Shown here: positions 1 to 5,452 of the stretch, in pieces
Layout: every line of letters begins with the position of its first letter
Position numbering within the stretch: the stretch's first letter is position 1
Assembly: GCA_002724615.1 (NCBI GenBank)
Contig: PBPF01000071.1
Span: 2,704 to 8,434, forward strand
DNA length: 5,731 nucleotides
From: Verrucomicrobiales bacterium
GTDB lineage: Bacteria; Verrucomicrobiota; Verrucomicrobiia; Limisphaerales; UBA1100
Reading direction: 5' to 3'
Translations under genes and position numbers: made by a program
The notes under the pieces: model-generated
The model's database searches: none
Told to the model about the DNA's origin: nothing
Seen by the model: the letters and a program-made list of their open reading frames with translations, nothing else

Positions 1-399
1 ATGGCAGGGATTGTGTTTGCGGTGGGGGCGGTGTTTTTTGTGGTGTTGCAAGGAAAGTTTTCCTGGGCCTTCACGCTGGGAGTCGGGGCATGGGCTGGGT
101 TGTGCGCAATGAACTGTCTGTTGATTGCATGGTGGGATCGTGATCGGGACGCGGCAATGGGACAACCTTCTCTGGCACGCCAATGGGCAGGAGCAAGTAA
201 TTGGCTGTGGCTTGGTTCAGTAATGGTAATGGCTTTGGCCGCAGGTGCATGGGGACTGGATGCGCGACTGGGCCCGGCAACAGCGGCCTTGATGCTGGGT
301 GCGCTTGCGCTTGGGGAATTAGCACGGAGCCCAGCAGGTGACGGGCGGCGAGTGTTGGCAGATGCAGTCCTGCTGACTCCTTTATTATTCCTGGCATGA
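1..399 (+). CDS. UbiA-like polytopic membrane protein, C-terminal part (5' truncated by window)
   Basis: This is the C-terminal 132 residues of a strongly hydrophobic protein with about four to five membrane-spanning stretches (roughly residues 3-17, 23-44, 69-88, 92-108 and 119-131 of the visible part). The segment after the second span reads NCLLIAWWDRDRDAAMGQ, with Asp at 46, 48 and 50. It resembles the second Asp-rich motif of the UbiA prenyltransferase superfamily, which binds prenyl diphosphate through Mg2+. The ATG at base 1 is probably internal: residues 2-10 look like a mid-protein membrane segment and about half of a usual UbiA length (near 280-300 residues) is missing. The stop overlaps the next gene's start as ATGA (396-399), so the two are probably co-translated. 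By family, a UbiA protein would transfer a prenyl group onto an aromatic or other acceptor in the inner membrane. The acceptor is unknown and the first Asp-rich motif cannot be checked here. Confidence 0.6.
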   Translation: MAGIVFAVGAVFFVVLQGKFSWAFTLGVGAWAGLCAMNCLLIAWWDRDRDAAMGQPSLARQWAGASNWLWLGSVMVMALAAGAWGLDARLGPATAALMLGALALGELARSPAGDGRRVLADAVLLTPLLFLA

Positions 400-1085
400 A
401 ACCAGTAGCGAATTTTAATGGGGTCGCGCGTTATTACCGATGGCTGGAGTATGCAGCTTTTGGGCGGGAACTCGAGCGATGCCGGTTTGCGTTGTTGCCA
501 CATTTAGCAGAGGCGCAGCAAGTGTTGATTCTTGGAGAAGGCGACGGCCGGTTCCTTCGGAGGTTGGTAAAGATGTATCCATCAACCCGAGTAGACGTGG
601 TGGAGAGCAGTATGCGCATGTTGCAACTAACCCGTGAACGACTGCCCTCGGAAGCATCGGTGCACTTTCATCCGGTGGATGCAAGACGGTGGCGATTCCC
701 CGACCGCAAGTACGATGCGATAGTGTCTTGCTTCTTTCTTGATTGTTTTACACCAAAGACACTGAGGGATTTGGTGCCACGAGTGTCAGCTAGCGTAAAA
801 CCCGGAGCACGCTGGTTATTGGCGGAGTTCGCTGATGAGCATACGCTGCGATCGCGGGTTTGGCTGGCGGGGTTGTACTGGTTTTTCCGGACAGCAACGG
901 GACTGGAATCGCGACAACTGGCACCTTTTGGAGAATTGCTATCTGGGAATGAGTGGCAACGGGTGGGCTCGGAGACATTTGCTGGTGGGTTGCTGCGGGC
1001 GGAGTGCTGGCGGGAGATGTTTTTCCCAAGGCGAGATGTGGTTTGTGGATTAAATAAACTGGCAAAGGTTGCCGCGGAACACTAA
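396..1085 (+). CDS. Class I SAM-dependent methyltransferase
   Basis: This 229-residue protein has a Rossmann-type methyltransferase core. Motif I is VLILGEGDG at residues 43-51 (SAM glycine-rich loop). An acidic residue ends strand 2 at E70 in VDVVES, D95 lies in the VDARRW stretch (adenine side), and strand 4 is YDAIVSCFFLDCF at 106-118. The opening, with an F..VA.YYRWLEY..FG..LER.R pattern, is typical of small-molecule methyltransferases near the UbiE/MenG group. I do not see a diagnostic UbiE signature, so no symbol is given. The start is fixed by the ATGA overlap with the membrane protein gene; there is no obvious Shine-Dalgarno sequence, which fits translational coupling. The context suggests methylation of the product of the upstream prenyltransferase-like protein, but that is inference. 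The residues after about 160 (aromatic- and Arg-rich) are likely the substrate-binding or membrane-contact part. Confidence 0.82.
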   Translation: MKPVANFNGVARYYRWLEYAAFGRELERCRFALLPHLAEAQQVLILGEGDGRFLRRLVKMYPSTRVDVVESSMRMLQLTRERLPSEASVHFHPVDARRWRFPDRKYDAIVSCFFLDCFTPKTLRDLVPRVSASVKPGARWLLAEFADEHTLRSRVWLAGLYWFFRTATGLESRQLAPFGELLSGNEWQRVGSETFAGGLLRAECWREMFFPRRDVVCGLNKLAKVAAEH

Positions 1086-1095
1086 AAGCCCACCG

Positions 1096-1839
1096 ATGGA
1101 AGGGGAGATTCGGAATTCGCAGGGAGAGAAACTGGAGTACGCGTTCCACTCTGGACAAGGCAATGCTGGGGAGTCGGTGGTGGTAATCGGTCACGGGGTA
1201 ACGGCGAACATGGATCGGGAGTTCGTTGTGGCATTGGCGGCCGGACTTGCAGCAGGCGGAGTCTCGACACTGCGCTTTTCTTTCTCGGGCAACGGCGGTT
1301 CAGAGGGGCGTTTCGAAGACTCGTGCCCATCAAAGGAAGTGCAGGATCTGCTGGCGGTCATCAACACGCTGGGAGATCGGCGCTTATTTTACGTGGGACA
1401 CAGCATGGGAGGCGCGGTCGGGGTAATGTGTGCCGCGCATGAGCCGCGAATCCAAGGACTGGTATCACTGGCCGGCATGGTGCACACGGCGAAGTTTGCT
1501 CAAGTGGAATTTGGCGAGGAGACACCGGGATCGGGGACAATGTGGGGCAAGGCGGAGTGCCCGTTATCACAGGCATTTGTAGATGACATGAACAACATCG
1601 GTTCGGTGCTGGAATATGCGCCACACGTTCGAGTGCCTTGGCTACTGGTGCACGGCAAGGAGGATGATGTAGTGCCGATTGAGGAGTCACGGGAGATTCT
1701 CGAGCGAGCCAATGACCCCAAGGAACTGTTCGAAATCGACAAATGCGACCATGTGTTTGATGCCGAACTGGATCCGGACGCACTGCCTGCAATGGTGAGC
1801 AAAGTATCCAGCTGGATCATTCCTCTAGCCGAGAAGTGA
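1096..1839 (+). CDS. Alpha/beta hydrolase fold protein (serine hydrolase)
   Basis: The 247-residue protein has a complete alpha/beta hydrolase triad. The nucleophile elbow is GHSMGG with Ser103, the acid is Asp190 in HGKEDDVVP, and the base is His219 in CDHVFD. The GHGVTANMD stretch near residues 32-40 supplies the HG oxyanion-hole element. There is no signal peptide, so it is probably cytoplasmic. It resembles the short-chain esterase/peptidase-like group that includes BAAT- and DLH-type hydrolases; the substrate is unknown. I chose the ATG at 1096, 10 bases after the methyltransferase stop, because it lies just before the conserved first strand (EIRNSQGEKLEY). A TTG at 1069 in the same frame would add nine residues and overlap the previous gene. 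Neither start has a strong ribosome binding site. Tight spacing places it in the same likely operon as the membrane protein and methyltransferase. Confidence 0.85.
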   Translation: MEGEIRNSQGEKLEYAFHSGQGNAGESVVVIGHGVTANMDREFVVALAAGLAAGGVSTLRFSFSGNGGSEGRFEDSCPSKEVQDLLAVINTLGDRRLFYVGHSMGGAVGVMCAAHEPRIQGLVSLAGMVHTAKFAQVEFGEETPGSGTMWGKAECPLSQAFVDDMNNIGSVLEYAPHVRVPWLLVHGKEDDVVPIEESREILERANDPKELFEIDKCDHVFDAELDPDALPAMVSKVSSWIIPLAEK

Positions 1840-1904
1840 GCAATGCGGCCACAAGTTGTTCACAAAAATATTGACTCACTTTTTTTGTCATGTAGGCTCC
1901 CGTA
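1840..1904 (+). promoter_or_regulatory. AT-rich intergenic with possible promoter for the pseudopilin gene
   Basis: The stretch 1857-1890 is AT-rich compared with its neighbours. TTGACT at 1871-1876 matches five of six -35 consensus bases. At 16-base spacing, TAGGCT (1893-1898) keeps only T1, A2 and T6 of the -10 consensus. If real, transcription would begin close to the ATG at 1905 and give a nearly leaderless message, which would fit the lack of a Shine-Dalgarno sequence. The match is weak and readthrough from the upstream operon is just as possible. Confidence 0.2.
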
Positions 1905-2645
1905 ATGCTACCCAGCAGGTGCGCCTCTTACACCGGTCGTTGTGCTGCTTTTTCATTGGTGGAGGTTCTGATTGCGATGGTGGTGGTGGGAGTCATCCTA
2001 GCGCTGGTGCTGCCGGCATTAACGCAGGCGAAGGACCAGTCGCGCGCCACGCGATGCATTGACAACTCACGCCTGATCGGCGCCGCTTTCACAGAATATT
2101 CGGACAACAACAAGGGCCAACTCGTGCCTTATCGCAGCAAGTCGCCAGCCCCAGAGGACTCCGTGGTCGAGAGCAAGAAGCAAGGCTACACCTATTGGCC
2201 AGATTTGCTGTCAGAGTACGCAGGTAGCCACGAAATCTGGCATTGCCCCGAGTGCCAGCATGGCGGAGATCACGGATTTGGCATCGGGTATAACCAATTG
2301 ACAGATAACGAATCCATGAAAGATCCCGTGCGCAACTTGGATGACTTAGCAAGCCCAAGCATGACAGTGATGTTTGGTGACACGGATGTGATTTCAAACC
2401 CGGATGCCACACCGGATTCATGGGTGGCCGACCCCAACGCGCGCGGACAAAACCGCTTGCAGTTTGAGATTCCTGAAAGCTCCACATGGGACAACCCGAA
2501 GAGCAAACCCCATCGGGTGTGGAATCGCCACCTCGGTCACGCCAACGTGGTCTACGCCGACCAGCATGCAGCGTCCATCAAGGTCAGTCGCATGGGATTC
2601 CAAGAAGACACAAAAGCCGAGAACCGGCTTTGGGACAGAGACTAA
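1905..2645 (+). CDS. Type II secretion/type IV pilin-like pseudopilin with degenerate H-X9-DG motif
   Basis: The 246-residue protein has a class III (prepilin) signal: a short Arg-containing leader of 15 residues, predicted cleavage between Ala15 and Phe16, Glu20 at mature position +5, then a hydrophobic helix (about 16-38) ending in LVLPAL. The rest follows the pattern of the large pseudopilin families of Verrucomicrobiota, Planctomycetota and Lentisphaerota. It has a TRCIDNSRLIG stretch after the helix, an IWHCPEC segment (Cys114, Cys117), a GFGIGYN turn, and a late RH-X9-D element with His209 and Asp219. Usually the latter reads H-X9-DG; here the Gly is Gln220. By family it would be cleaved and N-methylated by a prepilin peptidase and assembled in, or exported through, a type II-like system; the true role of these numerous proteins is not established. 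No secretion genes lie nearby. No clear ribosome binding site precedes the ATG. Confidence 0.88.
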   Translation: MLPSRCASYTGRCAAFSLVEVLIAMVVVGVILALVLPALTQAKDQSRATRCIDNSRLIGAAFTEYSDNNKGQLVPYRSKSPAPEDSVVESKKQGYTYWPDLLSEYAGSHEIWHCPECQHGGDHGFGIGYNQLTDNESMKDPVRNLDDLASPSMTVMFGDTDVISNPDATPDSWVADPNARGQNRLQFEIPESSTWDNPKSKPHRVWNRHLGHANVVYADQHAASIKVSRMGFQEDTKAENRLWDRD

Positions 2646-2649
2646 TTAC

Positions 2650-2678
2650 GGCCAACCATTCGTTGGTCCTTTCTTTCC
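2650..2678 (+). terminator. Candidate terminator of the pseudopilin gene (+ strand)
   Basis: A hairpin begins five bases after the pseudopilin stop. The left arm GGCCAAC (2650-2656) pairs with GTTGGTC (2662-2668), including one G-U pair, around a five-base loop. It is followed by a pyrimidine-rich CTTTCTTTCC run. The tail is interrupted by C residues, so efficiency is uncertain, but position and orientation fit the end of the + strand transcript. Confidence 0.45.
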
Positions 2679-2683
2679 TGCAC

Positions 2684-2710
2684 AAAAAACGGCCCCTATG
2701 TTGAGGGCCG
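2684..2710 (-). terminator. Rho-independent terminator of the DUF1501 gene (- strand)
   Basis: Read on the minus strand, CGGCCC (2710-2705) and GGGCCG (2695-2690) form a perfect six-base-pair GC stem with a nine-base loop. Six T residues follow directly (2689-2684). This is the textbook layout of an intrinsic terminator, and it lies 27 bases past the DUF1501 stop codon. On the plus strand the run is A before the stem, so it is oriented for the minus-strand transcript. Confidence 0.75.
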
Positions 2711-2737
2711 CTTAGGCTTGGGTTCAGTGGTGTGGGG

Positions 2738-4060
2738 TCAGGAAATCAGTTCCTTAATAGGACGGCGCGTCTCCAGCAGGAAACGCGGGCGGCCGGTATG
2801 GTCAGTGACGGTGGCTCCAGGACTGATGCCGAGATGCTCGTACATCATGGTGATGACACTCTCGGGACGATAAGGGTTATCGTGTGGCACTTCTCCCTTG
2901 GAATTGCTGCTGCCAATGATTTGGCCCATACGGTAATTACCACCAGCCATCAGCACACTCATTACCCGACCCCAATGGTCGCGACCAGCACTCTTGTTAA
3001 TACGCGGGGTGCGGCCGAATTCACCCATAGCGACGACGAGCACATCCTTATTTAAACCACGCTCGTGCAGGTCGCTAATGAGGGCCGCGAGGCCCTGGTC
3101 ATAGACGGGCCCCTTGGACTTCATGCGGTCGGCAATTTTGCTGTGATCATCCCAGCTACCAACGGTGACGGTGACATAACTCACACCGGCCTCCACAAGA
3201 CGCCGCGCAAGCAGCATTGACTGGCCGGTTGTGTTACGACCGTAACGTTCGCGGAGCTTAGGATCCTCCCGACTAATGTCGAACGCATTGCGGGCGCGAT
3301 CGCCTGTAAGCAAGTCAAAAGCCTGCCCGTTAAATTTGCCTATGGACTCTGCGGTGCGCGTGTTGTCGAGGAGGCGACGGTTGGAGTCAAGCGACTCGAG
3401 CAGGCCTTTACGATCGTTGACGCGCTCCAAGGCCAACTCGGGCAACAGGTCGAGGTTGTTGACTTTGAACCCTTCCTTGTTGGGGTCGCCGCTTGCGATG
3501 AATGGATCGTAGGCGTTGCCGAGAAACGACGCGCGCCCATTGCGCATGGCGCGGCTGATGGAAACGTACGGCGGCACGCCAACACGGTTGGCACCCTTAA
3601 ACATGGCGGTGGTACTGGCGATGGCGGGAAAGCTGTTCTTACCGCCCTTGCGACCGATCTTATAGTAGCCGGTCTGAGTCAGGTGACTGGAGGTGTCGTG
3701 GCTGCTGCTGGCGTGGTGAATGGAGCGAATGATGGCCAGCTTATCGGCGACCTTGGCCTGCTCCTTCATCAGCTCGCTGAAATAGATACCGGGCAGGTTA
3801 GTCTTCACGACACCAAAGGGGCCGCGATACTCGGCGGGTGCCTCCGGTTTGGGGTCGTATGTCTCAAAGTGTGTTGGGCCACCGGTCAGCTCTATATAAA
3901 TGACACTTGTTTTCTTAGCTGACGCACCAGATTCCTCTCGGGCCTGCAGCAATTGCGGCAACGCCAACCCGCCAAAACCCAAGACACCAGCTTGCAGGAA
4001 GGAGCGGCGCGTTTGGCCGTCACAAAATTCTGCCTGTTGTTTACCAACGAGTTTAATCAT
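2738..4060 (-). CDS. DUF1501 domain protein, Tat-exported (alkaline phosphatase/sulfatase-like clan)
   Basis: The 440-residue protein starts with a strong twin-arginine signal: TRRSFLQ with Arg18-Arg19, then a hydrophobic stretch ending near LLQA at 37-40. It should therefore be folded in the cytoplasm and exported by Tat. DUF1501 hallmarks follow in order: GGPTHFETYDPKP (60-72), the EYRGPF and TNLPGIYFSELM stretches, IIRSIHH, GSWDDH (301-306), MGEFGRTPRIN (345-355) and GRDHWGR (359-365). The family belongs to the alkaline phosphatase-like clan. The Asp/His residues of DDH and RDHW are likely metal ligands; that is a family-level inference, as no substrate is proven. The length is typical. 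The start is supported by AAGGGAG four bases upstream. In Planctomycetota and Verrucomicrobiota the usual neighbour is a DUF1549/DUF1553 cytochrome-type protein. Here the gene stands alone, with a divergent HMG-CoA reductase upstream and its own terminator downstream. Confidence 0.93.
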   Translation of the reverse strand: MIKLVGKQQAEFCDGQTRRSFLQAGVLGFGGLALPQLLQAREESGASAKKTSVIYIELTGGPTHFETYDPKPEAPAEYRGPFGVVKTNLPGIYFSELMKEQAKVADKLAIIRSIHHASSSHDTSSHLTQTGYYKIGRKGGKNSFPAIASTTAMFKGANRVGVPPYVSISRAMRNGRASFLGNAYDPFIASGDPNKEGFKVNNLDLLPELALERVNDRKGLLESLDSNRRLLDNTRTAESIGKFNGQAFDLLTGDRARNAFDISREDPKLRERYGRNTTGQSMLLARRLVEAGVSYVTVTVGSWDDHSKIADRMKSKGPVYDQGLAALISDLHERGLNKDVLVVAMGEFGRTPRINKSAGRDHWGRVMSVLMAGGNYRMGQIIGSSNSKGEVPHDNPYRPESVITMMYEHLGISPGATVTDHTGRPRFLLETRRPIKELIS

Positions 4061-4064
4061 GGAT

Positions 4065-4071
4065 CTCCCTT
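4065..4071 (-). promoter_or_regulatory. Shine-Dalgarno sequence of the DUF1501 gene
   Basis: On the minus strand AAGGGAG ends four bases before the ATG at 4060. It is the only strong ribosome binding site among the starts in this window and fixes the start that leaves a normal-length leader before the twin-arginine motif. Confidence 0.65.
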
Positions 4072-4088
4072 AAAGTTGTGGGTTGGAC

Positions 4089-4110
4089 GAATCGCCACTA
4101 ACGGCGCTTC
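4089..4110 (-). other. Imperfect hairpin in the likely DUF1501 mRNA leader
   Basis: GAA and CGCC (4089-4091, 4093-4096) pair with GGCG and TTC (4103-4106, 4108-4110), with one internal mismatch and a six-base loop. It lies about 29-50 bases upstream of the DUF1501 start and has no T-run, so it is not an intrinsic terminator. It could affect mRNA stability or be a protein site; it could also be chance. Confidence 0.25.
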
Positions 4111-4118
4111 AGGTTATT

Positions 4119-4172
4119 TGCGAATAAATTCTGCGTTTTTCACGAAATTTTCACAGTTAATGTGAATAACTT
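4119..4172. promoter_or_regulatory. Candidate operator cluster between divergent genes
   Basis: A perfect inverted repeat, TTCACA-N5-TGTGAA, occupies 4150-4166. Around it are related half-sites. TTTTCAC occurs at 4137-4143 and again at 4148-4154, 11 bases apart. A 12-base element TG[C/T]GAATAA[A/C]TT occurs at 4119-4130 and 4161-4172, 42 bases apart, which is close to four helical turns. The whole block is AT-rich and lies in the 174-base gap between the oppositely oriented DUF1501 and HMG-CoA reductase genes, where an operator would be expected. No convincing -35/-10 pair was found for either direction. The bound protein is unknown; the half-site is similar to but arranged differently from the classical CRP site. 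Confidence 0.4.
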
Positions 4173-4234
4173 GGGCAAGCGGGGATTGTACTCGACTGTA
4201 TCCATGAGGAAAGTACGCTCCCAACCTGAAGTAC

Positions 4235-5452
4235 ATGAGTGCACCGGAAACAACCGTGAAAGACGAGCCTGCTCCACCGGCCGCAGAATCCAATGGCCAA
4301 GCCAGCGGCAAGGTCACCCCACCGCGGGGCTACTCGGAAGCCGACCTGCAAAAGCGGGTGGATTGGCTGGAGGAACAAACGGGCCACCAACTACCCAAGT
4401 TTGGATTGGAGGACCCTGAAACATTCAAGGGACTATCCGAGAACCAAATCGGCTACATGGGCATGCCGCTCTCCATTGCCGGCCCGCTGCGTATCGACGG
4501 CAGCTATGCAAAGGGCGATTTCTTTGTTCCGTTATGCACGCTGGAAGGGACGTTGTCGTTATCCATGACGCGAGGGTTTTACATGACCTACCTCGCCGGC
4601 GGCATCACCAGCCGGCATATCAAGCAGCAGCTTTCACGCAGCCCGGTTTTCATTTTTGAAACCCTCGACGAGGCCTACAACTTTCTGCCTTGGGCTGAAG
4701 CGCATTACGAAGACATCAGAGCCGCCGCCGAGAGCACAACCAACCACGGCAAGCTGTTGAGCATCCAGAAGCATCCAATCCACAATCGCGTGTTGATGGA
4801 GTTCAACTATGACACCGCCGAGGCCGCCGGCCAAAACATGGTCACGATGGCCACAGACGCTGCTTGCAAATGGGTCATGGAAAACTTCAAGACGCCACGC
4901 CCCTTTCGTTACCTGGTTGAAAGCAACTTTTGCTGTGACAAGAACCCCGCGCACAAGACCATCATGCACGGGCGCGGCCACCACGTGATCTGCAGCTTCA
5001 AGGTGCCCGATCGCCTACTGCGCAAACTCATGCGCGTGGGTGTGGACGACATTGTTCGAGGGATCACCGACAAGCATCTCGGCTCGCAGATGGCTGGCGT
5101 CGTCGGCCTGAACCTGCACACCTCAAACGCACTGGCCGCGCTTTACCTCGCGCTGGGGCAGGATGTCGCTTGCGTGGCAGAAAACTGCGTGGGCATTGTC
5201 ACCTACGAGAAGCACGACGACAGCCTTTATGCGACCATGAGCATGCCGTCGATTACCGTCGGCACCGTTGGCGGCGCCACTAGGCTGGCCCAGCAACGAA
5301 GCAATCTGGACCTATTAAACTGCAACGGGCCCAAAAGCGCCCGCAAGCTGGCGGAGATCATCTGCGCCTCGGCACTCGCGCTGGAAATCTCACTCGCCGG
5401 CGCCATTGTCAGCAACGAGTTCGCGCTCGCCCATGCCAAGTTCGGAAGGTAA
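4235..5452 (+). CDS. Hydroxymethylglutaryl-CoA reductase family protein, class I-like, soluble, divergent
   Basis: The 405-residue protein aligns along its length with the catalytic domain of class I HMG-CoA reductases (HMG-CoA + 2 NADPH to mevalonate + CoA). After a 30-residue Pro/Ala-rich leader come ENQIGYMGMPLSIAGPL (69-85) and TLEGTL with catalytic Glu104. SRSP follows with Arg135, then catalytic Lys236 in CDKNPA, Lys280, His295, GQD with catalytic Asp310, GTVGGAT (343-349), and a C-terminal HAKFGR with catalytic His400. The Glu-to-Lys spacing of 132 equals the human enzyme (E559, K691), whereas class II places the lysine much later, so it is class I-like. There is no membrane domain. 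Oddities: the second lysine of the DKK motif is Asn237, the DAMGMNM cofactor loop reads EAAGQNM (196-202), and the GTVGGG motif ends in Ala. It may be a true reductase or a specialised paralogue. It overlaps the next gene by 20 bases. Confidence 0.88.
   Translation: MSAPETTVKDEPAPPAAESNGQASGKVTPPRGYSEADLQKRVDWLEEQTGHQLPKFGLEDPETFKGLSENQIGYMGMPLSIAGPLRIDGSYAKGDFFVPLCTLEGTLSLSMTRGFYMTYLAGGITSRHIKQQLSRSPVFIFETLDEAYNFLPWAEAHYEDIRAAAESTTNHGKLLSIQKHPIHNRVLMEFNYDTAEAAGQNMVTMATDAACKWVMENFKTPRPFRYLVESNFCCDKNPAHKTIMHGRGHHVICSFKVPDRLLRKLMRVGVDDIVRGITDKHLGSQMAGVVGLNLHTSNALAALYLALGQDVACVAENCVGIVTYEKHDDSLYATMSMPSITVGTVGGATRLAQQRSNLDLLNCNGPKSARKLAEIICASALALEISLAGAIVSNEFALAHAKFGR

Noticed and set aside
790..1194. 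Open frame of 134 codons on the minus strand across the methyltransferase/hydrolase junction
   Set aside because: It is antisense to two well-supported genes. Its Pro/Ser/Thr-rich product is the expected shadow of G-rich coding sequence.
1361..1792. Open frame of 143 codons on the minus strand
   Set aside because: It lies wholly opposite the alpha/beta hydrolase gene, whose catalytic triad is intact. The antisense translation is low-complexity (Pro, Arg, His rich) with no recognisable domain.
2089..2487. Open frame of 132 codons on the minus strand inside the pseudopilin gene
   Set aside because: It is a shadow of the pseudopilin frame, with no family resemblance and no start signal.
2732..3055. 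Open frame of 107 codons on the plus strand
   Set aside because: It is antisense to the C-terminal part of the DUF1501 gene, including its conserved GEFGRTP and GRDHW motifs.
4118..4146. Sigma-70-like promoter starting with TTGCGA at 4118
   Set aside because: At 16-18 base spacing no hexamer resembling TATAAT follows. No other -35/-10 pair in the spacer was convincing on either strand.
4150..4166. CRP binding site
   Set aside because: The half-sites are in the inverse order (TTCACA before TGTGAA, five-base spacer) relative to the CRP consensus TGTGA-N6-TCACA, so I keep only an unnamed operator candidate.
4162..4419. Plus-strand frame of 85 codons starting in the divergent spacer
   Set aside because: It overlaps the reductase start in another frame, begins inside the putative operator palindrome, and its translation looks random.
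4634..4984. Open frame of 116 codons on the minus strand inside the HMG-CoA reductase gene
   Set aside because: It is antisense to the catalytic core of the reductase and has no domain or ribosome binding site.
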